Virus record (IMG/VR): IMGVR_UViG_3300045125_000038
Coordinates: 1-37,533 of that record
Source of the DNA: a virus
Reading direction: 5' to 3' (one strand)
DNA length: 37,533 nucleotides
In this document: piece after piece, positions 24,780 to 34,034 of the stretch
Layout of the letters: the number at the start of each line of letters is the position of its first letter
Numbering within the stretch: position 1 is the stretch's first letter
The notes under the pieces: model-generated
The model's database searches: none
What the model was told of the DNA's origin: nothing
Seen by the model: the letters and a program-made list of their open reading frames with translations, nothing else
Translations under genes and position numbers: made by a program

Positions 24780-25673
24780 GATTGCGCCGTCCACAGCGTG
24801 TTAAAATCGAACTTGGCAAACATGGTGTCCGAGGAATCCGCCGACAATACCCGGTCATAATCTGCCGTATCATCCCGCCACTGATGATTCCATCCGTACA
24901 CCGTACTGCCGGCTGCTGAGTTTGCGCCCCTGGCACTGTTCGCAAATCCCTTCTGCGCCTTCGCCGCAAACCTCAACACCAGTTTCCGCGTGCTCCATTG
25001 TGCATCTGTGCTCAGTGTCACTTCGTCGCTCAGGCCCTCAAACAGCAGCGTTTCTGGCAGGAATGTTTGCGGACCGCCCGGCAGCCTGAATGCCGTTTCA
25101 TTGACGCAGCCTTTCATGTTTTCCAACGTCACCCACGGCACCACCTGCACCTGATGCCATGTCAGCTTCATGCGTGCTGACCGGCTCCGGAATCATCGCC
25201 GAAACATCCGCCGGCAGTGCTTTGTTGTCTGACTCCCATTTGCAGCTTCGCCCCGGAACCGTTCGAAATTCGATGTTGCTTTGTTGGTTGTAGGTGCACC
25301 ACGTTCCGGCGGGTAATGGTGTTGGGTCGTTCGGGTCTTGCTGCTGTTGCTGGTCGCTCTGAAGTGGCGTGTAATTGATGGTAATTTTCGCCTGCGTGTC
25401 GTGTTCCAGTTGCTGGCTGCTTGGGTCTGTGATGCTGGCCTGAATGGGCTTCGGCGTCAGCTTGTCAATCGTAAAGTGATCCGCCAGCACTCCCGGCCAG
25501 TAGGATGAATAGGATGCCGGCAGACCAAACGGACCCGCCTTGTAATGCTCGCTGATGAACGCCCAGCGGTCAGCCCATGCCGTCAGAAAAATGCGAGTGA
25601 ATGACAGTTCGCCGGACCTGTTGCCAGATTCCTGCGGACTGTCTTCGTGTTCGGTGAATGATGGATATGGCAT
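24776..25673 (-). CDS. Distal tail protein, unknown specific role
   Basis: About 298 residues in two frames that join near 25175. The first part starts MPYPSFTEHEDSPQESGNRS and has FTIDKLTPKPIQASITDP and KITINYTPLQSD followed by a short Gln run. The second part reads MKLTWHQVQVVPWVTLENMK and LPGGPQTFLPETLLFEGLS, ending FDFNTLWTAQS. It directly follows the tape measure, where distal tail and hub proteins are encoded; the beta-rich sequence fits. No motif lets me choose among them. Confidence 0.5.
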
Positions 25674-25679
25674 GTTCTA

Positions 25680-27248
25680 TTATCCCAAAATCGGAACCAG
25701 TGGCAGGCCCGTGATTCCTGTGGCAATCGCCCGCTGAACTTCCAGCGACTGTTTCGCCAGTTCAATCTGCTGCTTCGTCATTTCTTCTTGTTTCTTCGGT
25801 GCCAGTTGATCCTGCAGCCGCTGAAACATCTGCAAGGCTCCGCCGCGTTGCACCTGTTGTGCCGCTGCCTGTGCTGCCGCCTGCGGCTGCTGCGGGTGTT
25901 CCGAGTGCACCGCCTCCAAACTCCACCGGCGCAAATCCTCCGCCCTCTCCGGCGGGTTTCGGGGCGTTCCGTGCTGCCTCACGCTCCGCCCTCGCTGCTG
26001 CCAGTTGTGCGTCGATGTTTTCCATGACGCTTGTGGTTGCTGCTGAAGTCTCCGGAGGCTTGAACCCGGTAAACTCCTGCATGGCCTGCAACGTCGGTTC
26101 CGGTATCGTCAGGACTTCATCTGACAACCCCAAGGCAAACGCAATTTGCTCCCCGAGTTGCTGGCTGCCGCGCTCCATCGCGCCCACATGTTTGACGCAC
26201 CTGTGGCGATGTTGCTCATCGCCGTGCTCGTGTTCGCGCAGATCCAATCCAGTGCCGCCTTCGCGTAATTCCGGGATGTCCTCAAACAACCCCGCCCACA
26301 GGTTGCCCATGTCGGCCACCAATGACCCGACCACAACCCCGATATCGGCAAATAGTCTGACGTGCTCGTGAACCACTCGCCCGTTGCAGACAGCATCGGC
26401 CGAATGTCCACGCCAAGTCCATCCATGCTTTGCATCGCACTGATCGACCACTGCAGGAACTGATTCGCGTACGGTAGCACCTGCCGCCGATTTCAATCGC
26501 CAACAATTCCAGATTAGTCTGCGCCTTGGCGAACATGCCCGCTGTCGATTGCGCCACCTTGTCCTGAAATCCGGCCAGCCGTCCGCTTCCGGTTGTCAGG
26601 TCGCTCAGTGCTTGCTTTACCATGTCTGCCGATATCGCACCGTTTTCCATGTCTTTTTTCAGGTCGCCCATGCTGCTGCCAGTCTGCTCTGCGATGACAG
26701 CCAGCGGACTGAAACCTGCGTTTATCAGCTGCAGATTTTCCTGACCTGTCAGCCGTCCCGCCATCTGCACTTGCGACATCGCATAGGCCAGATCCTGCAG
26801 CTTTTCCGTGCTGCTGCCGGCCACCTCGGTCAGTCATGCCCATAATGGGCACCACCTGATCCGATGACATGCCCATCCGCATCATCATGCTGGCAGACTT
26901 CGCCAGATCCTGCGTGCCGAACACCGTTTTCATGTCGATGTCACGCAACTGCTGTAAGCATGGCCTTGCGTTTCCAGCGGACCCGTCAGGACTTCAAACT
27001 CCATCGCGGTCTGCTCAGCTCCGGCTGCCAGTCGTCATCATCGACGTTGCACCCTTGGCAATCCCAGCCGCTGCAAACGCTGCCCCAGTGGCCCTCCCAA
27101 ACTGGTCAGGCTTTCAGTGCAGACCCTGTCGGCTGGTCCGTGCTGTCACGCCGGTCATAGCCTTGGCTGCCTGCCCGGCTGCGGACTGCACTTTCTGCAT
27201 ACCGTCAGCCGAAAAAATCACCTGTGCTTCTTGGACGGTAACGGCCAT
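25680..27248 (-). CDS. Tail tape measure protein (short)
   Basis: About 520 residues once frame breaks near 27120, 26950, 26830, 26470, 26300 and 26170 are bridged. It starts MAVTVQEAQVIFSADGMQKV, a common tape measure opening. It continues MKTVFGTQDLAKSASMMMRM, GRLTGQENLQLINAGFSPL, NGAISADMVKQALSDLTTGS and FQDKVAQSTAGMFAKAQ, all typical of the conserved N-terminal tape measure domain. The C-terminal third is Ala/Gly/Pro-rich and then helical (KQQIELAKQSLEVQRAIA). At roughly 0.15 nm per residue this implies a tail near 78 nm (family-based estimate). Confidence 0.8.
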
Positions 27249-27412
27249 TATTTCACGTCCTGCTTCTGCCAGATGTCTTCAGGGCACCAACACCCGCTAT
27301 ACACTAACGCCTGATACATGGTCAACCGGCTGATTTGCTCAGCCGTCCATCCATACTTCTCGGACAGTCCCCGGAAGATTGCCGCCCACGGTACCGTCCG
27401 ACGTGACGGCAT
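27248..27412 (-). CDS. Tail assembly chaperone, downstream frame (GT-like)
   Basis: About 54 residues from ATG at 27412: MPSRRTVPWAAIFRGLSEKY, then GWTAEQISRLTMYQALVYSG, ending EDIWQKQDVK. The pattern 'W..IF..L...YGWT.EQI..LT.YQ..VY.G' is typical of the second tail-chaperone product that is often made by frameshifting. Its TAA overlaps the tape measure ATG. It may be translated separately or as a C-terminal extension of the upstream frame. Confidence 0.55.
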   Translation of the reverse strand: MPSRRTVPWAAIFRGLSEKYGWTAEQISRLTMYQALVYSGCWCPEDIWQKQDVK

Positions 27413-27913
27413 TGTCACGCCGTCGCCGGTTCCGTGGCTTCGAGTTTCCCAGGATGTCCTGTTCGTGCGCTCTGTGCATCGCTTCAATTATTGCCTGAAT
27501 ATCGTTGAACCATGCGATGAAATTGCAGCCCAACTGGATGCCCTTGTCTGCAGGCAATGCCGGCGGGAACTCCTGCGGATGATGCGCCGACAATGCCCGC
27601 CAGACGTTCCACGCCAGCCCGCGGAACGATCTGTCAAACCGTTCCTCATCCTGCATGGTGGCAATCAACGGACGCGCAATCGTCTCGCCGCAATCTTCAG
27701 GGCCTGCTGTCGCACTGCAGGATCTGTGATCGACTCAATCCCCGCGTACGGATTGCCCATTCGCATCAACATGGCCTCCTCTTTGCGCGCGTACTCCGCC
27801 AGCGGGAAGATTTGCCATCTGATACGTCTCGCCGTCTTTTGTCAGCGTTGCGGTGCGTCCGCCGACCAAAGATTAAACAACCCGTCCGCCACGGTTTCTA
27901 CCTCAAAGGTCAT
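27339..27913 (-). CDS. Tail assembly chaperone, upstream frame (lambda G-like)
   Basis: About 190 residues. It starts MTFEVETVADGLFNL in an ATGA overlap with the tail tube stop. Frame-corrected reading includes GRTATLTKDGETYQ, EYARKEEAMLMRMGNPYAG, then after a missing A near 27683 ARTIARPLIATMQDEERF and FNDIQAIIEAMHRAHEQ. It lies between tube and tape measure, where tailed phages encode chaperones that coat the tape measure. A canonical GGGAAAC heptamer is in the correct phase for -1 slippage near the end of this frame. Confidence 0.55.
27444..27450 (-). promoter_or_regulatory. Candidate -1 ribosomal slippage heptamer GGGAAAC
   Basis: On the minus strand the zero-frame codons are CTG GGA AAC, so G GGA AAC fits X XXY YYZ. 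It lies in the tail chaperone pair, where programmed slippage is well known. After -1 slippage the given sequence reads only ten codons to a TGA. The convincing downstream frame is the third one, so a sequence error between the site and 27415 would be needed for a fusion. Confidence 0.4.
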
Positions 27914-28324
27914 GCAATGATGTCAAACGCTGTGCCTGACTTCGACGGGCGCACCCTGCCCATCGAATGCGTAATCAATCGCCACCGGGTCTCCGCTGTC
28001 AGCGTCAAACGTGATCGGCCCCACTTCAGTGATCACGATGGTGCCGCTGATGTAGTCGTCTGAGTCTGCATGGAACTGCGCCGCCACTTCGTCACCGCGT
28101 GCCAGTGGCTGCGCACCGCCAGCGTGCAGCATGACAGTAACAGTGCCGGACCACTCACCCACGCCGACTGTGGTTTTGCGCCAGCCGCCTGTGCTGTTCG
28201 TAGCGTACTTTGCAGATGCTCCGCCAATTGTCAATTCCCACTTGCCTGTGTGGTCAACCTCGGCCGGAGTTCCGCCGGTTTTGAAGGTCATGGACTTCCC
28301 GGTAAACGGTGTGCCTGCTGCCAT
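27910..28324 (-). CDS. Major tail tube protein
   Basis: About 138 residues, the right size for a siphovirus tail tube subunit. MAAGTPFTGKSMTFKTGG at the start, then KWELTIGGASAKYATNS, TTVGVGEWSGTVTVMLHAG, and FDADSGDPVAIDYAFDGQG, an alternating beta pattern common to tube proteins. A single frame change near 27935 gives the ending KSGTAFDIIA with its TGA overlapping the next ATG. It comes directly before the chaperone pair and tape measure, the conserved siphovirus order. Confidence 0.65.
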
Positions 28325-28339
28325 CGTATCTGCTCCTGA

Positions 28340-28750
28340 TTATGGTTTGGCGATGCCTGAGTAAAGAATCCCGATTTTCAAATTCGTTGCCGTTGTGGCA
28401 ACGCCAAGAATGGTCACAAAATCACCGGACGCAAGGTCCGCATACGGTGCAATGCCTCCGGCGTTCACGCTGGCAACGTACACCTGCCCCACCGTAAACG
28501 CTGAATTGAATGTCAGGTTGCCACCGTAACAGTATTGCAGCGGCTGCCCGTCGCTCGCTCCGTGCATCGCAATGCCGATAACCTTTGACGATGCCAACAC
28601 GTCAGCGTCGCAGGCTTTCAGCTTGTTGCTTGCTGTGGTGTCTGCGTAGACGGGCTGGCCTGCTGTTACCGTGCCGCCAGCAGTGCCGTAGCCAATCAGG
28701 CTGGTAGCGGTTTTCACTACGCTTGCCGCTGTCACTGAAACGTCTGCCAT
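28340..28750 (-). CDS. Beta-rich structural protein (decoration or tail associated)
   Basis: 136 residues, intact. Gly/Ala/Thr/Val-rich beta sequence: TAGQPVYADTTASNKLKACD, SKVIGIAMHGASDGQPLQY, VGQVYVASVNAGGIAPY. Its sequence style, and exactly the same length as 32066-32474, resemble capsid cement or decoration domains. Its place between tail terminator and tail tube is odd for a head protein. It is either a second cement-like protein or a tail-tube accessory. Confidence 0.6.
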   Translation of the reverse strand: MADVSVTAASVVKTATSLIGYGTAGGTVTAGQPVYADTTASNKLKACDADVLASSKVIGIAMHGASDGQPLQYCYGGNLTFNSAFTVGQVYVASVNAGGIAPYADLASGDFVTILGVATTATNLKIGILYSGIAKP

Positions 28751-28753
28751 GCC

Positions 28754-29189
28754 TTACACCCCAGTATGATAAAAATCGAACTGCACGGAGGTCGTCCAGA
28801 TGCCTGTCGCGTCGTCCTGTGTCGTCGTGATTTGCCCGGATGGTTTCGCCGTTGCCACTGTCACCGCTGACCCCGTGTAACCCTCGTTCTGCCAGCTTAA
28901 GACCGCCTGTTGCCCGATTGCCTTGCTGCGGTCGTAGTCGATCGACATGCAGGCCAGACGTCACCGCTGACCGCCAGCCTACTGCTGAATTCGTCCGCCA
29001 GGCTGGCTCACTGACCGCATCGAACACTACCAGGTCGTCAAAATACCCATCATCGTCCGCGTCATCATCGAGAGTCTCTGCGTACTGATCGACACTGGCC
29101 ACCAGCCTGTCAACCGGGACCAGGTCGCACAGTGCAGCCGTTGCGGCCCACCATTCGCCTATTGCCCGATCAATTCCAGTCTCTGCCAT
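28754..29189 (-). CDS. Tail terminator/completion-like protein
   Basis: About 145 residues. First half MAETGIDRAIGEWWAATAAL with an acidic DDDADDDGYFDDLVVFDAV. After a frame change near 28955 it continues SIDYDRSKAIGQQAVLSW and ends IWTTSVQFDFYHTGV. The predicted mixed alpha/beta layout, length and position before the tail tube fit tail terminator proteins, which cap the tube and join it to the head. No decisive motif. Confidence 0.5.
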
Positions 29190-29919
29190 TATCTCACCGT
29201 CGCCTTTTTCTTGCCCGCCTGTGGCCTGAGTTGCTGCTTCAACATGTTCCCGATTTCAGCCCCGAACATGTTCAGATTGGCTTTCTACTGCCGGCTTTAG
29301 GAATGGTCGTGCTTTGCCGTCCTGCCGGAACTCCCACATGGCCATGTAACCGGCCACCTTTTTGTCAACGTATGTCCTCGCCTCCGGCTTCTTGCCCTTC
29401 ATCCGCAGTTCTGCAGTGATGGACTTTCTGCCCTTGCCTGTCCTCATCTTTGGAGGCTCGCCGGGCTTGCTCGCTCCGCTGCCTTCCTTGAAGTCTCCAA
29501 ACGCCGCCCCGGATGTGTCAGCATCACCTCGACAGCGTCACTCCGATTGAATTCTCGTTCCCTCGCCCTCTGATCCCGTCGTGCCTGCGTCGCCGCCTTC
29601 TTCTGCTGCCTTCGCCTGTCCCTCAGTGCCCGCTTCGTCCGTGTCACAAACTGCTTAGCGGCCTTGCGTGCTTTGCGTGCCTGCTTGACCGCTCGCCGTG
29701 TTTGTTTCGCAGCCTCGTTTGCTGGCTCGAATCGCCGCTCTGCGTGCTCGCTTTGCGGTCTTCCGGCCAGCCCTTGCCAGTGTGTTGCTGGCCAGAAACT
29801 TTTCGGTCTTGCGTGTGACTCGCTGGATGCGTTTTCGCGGCTTTAACTCGCTTTGCCACGGCCTTATTGGCCTTGGCTCGCAGCTTTGCCACCGCACTCT
29901 TACGCCTCCGCCGTGCCAC
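29189..29919 (-). CDS. HK97 gp10-like head-tail protein with a histone-like Lys/Arg/Ala-rich N-terminal half
   Basis: About 243 residues after at least four frame changes. The N-terminal 150 residues are extremely basic and Ala-rich in a repetitive style: MARRRRKSAVAKLRAKANKA, RAGRKTAKRARRAAIRASK, TRRAVKQARKARKAAKQF and RDRRRQQKKAATQARRDQ. The C-terminal part GEPPKMRTGKGRKSITAELR, GYMAMWEFRQDGKARPFL matches the HK97 gp10 pattern (GxPPxxRTGxLxxSI, then xxEFGTxxxPARPFLRPA), a protein of the head-tail interface. The stop overlaps the next start as TAATG. The basic region is much longer than is usual for the family. Confidence 0.6.
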
Positions 29920-30157
29920 CGTTTGCGGCCTCCTGTTTCAGTCTTGCCCTCTCCTTCAGTTCTGCCCGCTTCTGCCGTGCCCTCGCGTTCTTTCGGTCCT
30001 TTTCTTCTCGGCTCGGCCCTGTGTATTTCCTGCTAACCATCTGCTGTGCAATCGACCTGCACAGCTTCGCCGCACGCTCAAGGCTTTTGCCGGTCGCCGT
30101 CTCCAATGACCGCATCAGTTCCGGCCTGCGGTCCTTCTTTTTATTCGTGACGCTCAT
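29900..30157 (-). CDS. Basic helical head-tail region protein, unknown
   Basis: 85 residues, intact, starting MSVTNKKKDRRPEL in an ATGA overlap with the previous gene. Strongly charged and helical (SREEKDRKNARARQKRAE), a likely coiled coil. It overlaps the start of the next gene by 20 bases. No recognised family; its position suggests a structural or assembly role. Confidence 0.55.
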   Translation of the reverse strand: MSVTNKKKDRRPELMRSLETATGKSLERAAKLCRSIAQQMVSRKYTGPSREEKDRKNARARQKRAELKERARLKQEAANGGTAEA

Positions 30158-30772
30158 GTGTCGCACCGGGTGCAAATCAGATAGGGCAGATCCACCCGGT
30201 CAAACTGGTTTTCCAGTCGATCAATCCGATACGCTTCCCCGTCTGCATTTGTCACCGTGTCCGCCACGTTTACGTCTCTGAGGCTCTGCAGAATGCAGTA
30301 GTATTCCCCGACCATTGCACGACGTTTGCCGGCCTGTGTCGCGGATATCTCAGCACTCGACAGAAACCACTTGGCCCGGATCTGTGCCACCTCGGAGTCA
30401 ACAAACTGCCGCTCGGCCTTTGCTGGCCCTGTGGCTGTTCGTCGTTGCTTCAGTGTCACAAACTCAGTCAACTGCAGGTGGCAATAAGACCGCTGCAAAG
30501 CCGTCTCTGCAGGATCTGTGAACATCACCACCCACGTTGTGGTTGCGTTCCCTCGCTTTACCCTGAACGTGTCACCTGCGGCCACTGCTGTGGTGCTGGC
30601 TGGCGTCCAGATATGTGCCCGCCTGATCGTCTGCCGCTCTGGCTGTTCGATCAGTCGGACAGTGCGAGGAATCACCACGCCTGCGGAATTCGTCCACGCT
30701 GCCTGCTCACCGAGTTCATCGGTGTTCAGGATCAGCGCAAACGTCTTCCGCAAACTGGTCTCTCAGGCTCAT
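30154..30772 (-). CDS. Head-tail connector/adaptor-like protein
   Basis: About 205 residues. Start MSLRDQFAEDV at 30772. A missing T near 30741 breaks the frame before FALILNTDELGEQAAW. The rest is ordered, with NSAGVVIPRTVRLIEQ, RRAHIWTPASTTAV and ending LPYLICTRCDT, with its stop overlapping the next ATG. The opening, and the place between capsid and gp10-like genes, fit head-tail joining proteins of siphoviruses. Specific family not proven. Confidence 0.55.
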
Positions 30773-31012
30773 CGTGCGGCTCGCTGTCTGCTGTGGTGCT
30801 GCTGCTGCAGACTCTGCCAGCGTGATAAAATCACGACTTGCAAGGCTGTGCAACATCGACTCATCCACCTCATTCACGGAAACGCTGGTCTCTTTATTCT
30901 CGAACACCTCCAGCATCACGCCCGTGGAAAGCATGGTGCGGAATTGTCGCTTGTTCGTCTCTTTGTTCCGGCCTTCAGATGCCGGCCCCAGGCTCACTCG
31001 ATAGGTTTTCAT
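30769..31012 (-). CDS. Small head-module protein, unknown function
   Basis: About 80 residues starting MKTYRVSLGPASEGRN, with GGAAGGAG upstream. Moderately charged, then Ala-rich at the end (ITLAESAAAAPQQ). In the given frame it reads into the next gene. A one-base change near 30790 gives an end overlapping the next ATG in an ATGA arrangement, which is the usual junction in this module. Position after the major capsid gene and before the connector is common for short phage proteins of unknown role. Confidence 0.6.
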
Positions 31013-31038
31013 CGTGTCAACTCCTTCCGCCGAAGAAT

Positions 31039-31093
31039 GCTGCCACCGCATGGCGGATGCAGTGGCAGCCACCGGCAGCCGTCGCTGCCGGTG
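31039..31093 (-). other. Tandem perfect hairpins after the major capsid gene
   Basis: On the minus strand CACCGGCAGC and its complement form a 10-bp stem with a four-base loop (31070-31093). GCTGCCAC and its complement then form a second, 8-bp stem (31039-31069). No U-run follows. Lying between the capsid stop and the next start, they could stabilise the capsid mRNA 3' end or partly reduce downstream transcription. Confidence 0.65.
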
Positions 31094-31116
31094 TTGCTCA
31101 AATCACGCCGCCGTCA

Positions 31117-32037
31117 TCAGGTCGTCAGAGTGCAAAGAATTGATGTCCACCATGCGAAGTATCCCACGTTGTAGCGGGCTTCGGTCATGAACTTCACGTC
31201 CTTCGTTTCCAGGTCGTCGATGCCCTTCATCATGCGGGTCAGCGGCTCACGTCGCTGAAACACGAAAGGCTTCACAGCTTCGCCCGTCTTGAACAGGTAC
31301 AGCTTGACGTCACTGGTCAGGTACGGGCTGGACGACGAATATTCGGACGATCCACAACCACGTTCGTGCTGTTGCCAATCAATTCCGATTCCAGTGCATC
31401 GTACACCAGATCCCGCAACGCCAGCGGAACCAACAACGTCAGGTCATTCAGTCGCCCAACCGTCGGGCGGTTGTACAGCTTGCCCTGATCATTCTTAAAC
31501 GCCAGCATCGTCTTCACCATCTTACGAATGGCGGTCTTCACCTCTGCAACAGTCGGTGCCGAGGTGCTGACAACAGTGCTTGTGATGCTGTTGGACTGCG
31601 TGCCACTGTTGCCCCATGCGTGGTCAGTGTCGAAGAAATACTGACCGTCGAAGCAGGTGCTTGACGCTCCCTGTTCCAGCACGGAAAACCACAGCTCATC
31701 AGGGTGATGCGGCTTCGATGCCCAACTGCTCCAGGACCGGCCCGTACTGTCCGAGGTTGTCGTCAGCAAGGTCCGTTTTCTTGATCAGCAGGCTGCTTTC
31801 CCAGTGCTTGTTTTCAAGCACAAAATTCGCGGCCCGCAGTTCGGAAAACTGACGCTCGCCCAACCACTCACGCATCCCCGGCATGTTGCCGATCCATCCG
31901 TACTTCTCGGATGTCCGCACGCTGGAAGCGTCGTAGCAGACATTCGGGTAAAACGGAGTTGCTGCGGAAACACGGTTGTCAAACTTCGCTGTCAGATCAC
32001 GCAGCTTGACCTGTGCTGATGCAATATCAATCGCCAT
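31117..32037 (-). CDS. Major capsid protein, Mu gpT-like
   Basis: About 307 residues, forming the head shell. Start MAIDIASAQVKLRDL, with AAAGGG eleven bases upstream. Family features: FYPNVCYDASSVRTSEKYGW, MREWLGERQFSELRA, ENKHWESSLLIKKTDLADDN, then HPDELWFSVLEQG and FDGQYFFDTDHAW, the gpT signature of a filled-in 'D-G-Q-x-F-F-x-T-D-H' stretch. The C-terminus VKPFVFQRREPLTRMM and YNVGYFAWW is in a third frame. Frame breaks at about 31715 and 31341 (one T missing from ATATTTCG). Gene order and family make this a confident call. Confidence 0.88.
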
Positions 32038-32065
32038 TGTCGAAACCCTTTCAGGTCAAAAATGA

Positions 32066-32474
32066 TCAGCCCAGAACGTCAATCATGACATCCATCTGAG
32101 TTGCGGAAACGTAGTTCACAGCCCGACCGATTCGGGATGCACTCGTGCTGGTTGCGGTCGTCGTGAAATTGTCCGTGGCGTAGATCAAATCTCCCGCAGT
32201 CGCCTGCGTGAAACTGGTGCCAGTCAGACGGAAAACGCCATCAGTCCACAGCTCCACTGACCTTGTCACCGGCACTGCCGCCGCTGTTGTCGCACTGCTG
32301 ATACACGATGCCCGCAAACGCGTTCGCCCCGGCGTTGTCGTCATTGGTGACGTATCCAGTGGACGCATCCCAAAAGGCAATCGTGTTCTGATACAGGTTC
32401 ACGGCTGCTGCTTTGCACTGGACGATATCGCCAGCGTCCTGCATTAACACCACCTGATTCGCTGTTACTGCCAT
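32066..32474 (-). CDS. Capsid decoration-type protein
   Basis: 136 residues after one frame change near 32255. Beta-rich, small-residue sequence: MAVTANQVVLMQDAGDI at the start, GYVTNDDNAGANAFAGIVY in the middle, ATAGDLIYATDNFTTTA and MDVMIDVLG at the end. Position between protease/scaffold and major capsid protein is where tailed phages encode head-stabilising decoration proteins. It has the same length and a similar style to the protein at 28340-28750, so the two may share a fold. Confidence 0.6.
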
Positions 32475-32487
32475 CGGTCAATTCTCC

Positions 32488-33646
32488 TTACTTCTGAAGT
32501 GGTTCCAGCCCGTCATCAATCCGACGGCTGCGGATGTACTGATCTTCTGAAACGCTCAGAAGGTGCTTGTGCTGTGCAAACTCGGCCCGGTACTTCGCAT
32601 TCGGATCTGCCGGCGGTTCCGGTGCTGCGTCCAGCACACTGCCCCGCTTGCCCATCAGATCTTTCAACGCCGCTTGTGTTTCCTCGACACTGAATCCAGC
32701 ATCAACGAAGGTGTTGAACCTGTCAGCATGTCCGGCCAGGTCGCACAGTGCTCGGATCTTTTGCAGCGGTCGCGGCTCGACCTGTGCCAGGTCTGCGGTG
32801 CTGCTTGTTACGACTTCAGGCACGACATCGACGGCAGACAACTCGGCAACCGGCTGTGTTTCCACGGCTGGCTGCTCGGGCTGTCCAGGCGTCTCTGCAG
32901 GTGCCTGCGGCTCGGTTTCGTCAGCCATCGGCTGCTCTCCCTTGCTTGCAAAATAGCGGTCCAGAAATGCTGCAATGCGGCCCCGGACCACGTCGGGCGG
33001 TGCATCGCCAAAATATGTACTCAGCAGGGCGGTTGCCTGTGCTGGAAGGTCTCGCAAATCGGCCTCAAGCGAGAACATGCCGCCGCGTGTCGCTGCCGGA
33101 TCGTCCACCACGTCGCCCGCTTTGATTGCCTGAAAACGCATCGGCCACATACCACGATCTGCCTTTGGCTTCGCGTCGTTCGCAGCCTGAAACGCCTGCA
33201 GGTCTCCCTGATCCAGCTTCGTTGCCAGACTCACGCCGAACGACTCCGGGTCTGACTCCGCCAGATCCATGACGTAGTTCCCGAGATCGCCCTGCGGACT
33301 GGTAAACGCAGCGTCTGCAATGTGCAAATCTCCGCGCAGTGTGTCGCCGTCAATCCGCAGATTCTTCCAGCGGCCCAAATAGCTGCCCATGCCATCGGCA
33401 GACATATTCGGGTGAGTGAATCGGGCTTTCAGTCCATTCGGGCTGCGTGTGCTCAGTGCCAACGGCCTGATCAAGCGTCTTCGTGTCCACTGTCCACGGT
33501 CGCACCTCAGCATCATTCAGGTTTCCAACCTGCATCAATGACGCGCCGAAAATGACATTGGCCTTCCGGTCAACTCGCACCGGCGGTGCCGGCAGTCGAT
33601 CGGTGCGGAACATGCCCGGATCTGTCAGCGTTTGTAGCGTCTTCAT
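32488..33646 (-). CDS. Prohead protease fused to a scaffold-like C-terminal region
   Basis: About 386 residues, starting MKTLQTLTDPGMFRTDR at 33646. One extra base near 33467 splits the N-terminal part (ANVIFGASLMQVGNL) from the rest. The catalytic part has a possible His in ARFTHPN and Ser in FGVSL, separated by GSYLGRWKNLRIDGDTLRG, consistent with a His/Ser prohead protease fold; the catalytic roles are inferred. After residue 230 it becomes acidic and Pro/Glu/Ala/Val-rich (ADETEPQAPAETPGQPE) and then helical, ending RRIDDGLEPLQK, as expected of an internal scaffold cleaved during head maturation. It sits directly before the decoration and capsid genes. Confidence 0.7.
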
Positions 33647-34034
33647 TGTGCCTTGTCCCTTGCTTCCATCTGCCGCTTGATTTTGCTTGACCAAGCTCTT
33701 GCCGGGATCGCCGCCCCATAACGCCCAAGCAATCCGCCCATTCGACGGATAGCCCGGCTCGCCGGGTGAAAATCCTTCGCCCTGTTTGTCAACTTCGTGG
33801 CGTGCAAAGAATGAGACCATTGCGGCTGATTGTGCTCGGACTCATGGCCTTGCCGTTGCTCAAGTCTCGTGCCCTGGCAATGCCGACAGCCGTTCCGCCT
33901 CGCTTGTGCTCACGTCGCCACTCAAGGCCCTGCCTTGCTTCTGCACGCACTCCTGCCGGCGGTTTGAAATCAATGCCTGTGTACTTCTTCGCGACGGCCA
34001 GCGTGGCAAACGGTGCTCGTAATCCGCTCCGCTA
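33643..34034 (-). CDS. Conserved head-module protein with RIAWALWGGDPGKSW motif
   Basis: About 130 residues between portal and protease. It reads VAKKYTGIDFKPPAGV, RRGGTAVGIARARDLS-like sequence (here HKRGGTAVGIARARDL), then after a one-base insertion near 33820 FFARHEVDKQGEGF and GRIAWALWGGDPGKS. A second frame change near 33690 gives the natural end KIKRQMEARDKAQ and a TGA overlapping the next ATG. This domain recurs in phage head modules beside portal and protease genes, sometimes fused to them. Its function is unknown. The start is uncertain because the junction with the portal is unclear. Confidence 0.55.
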
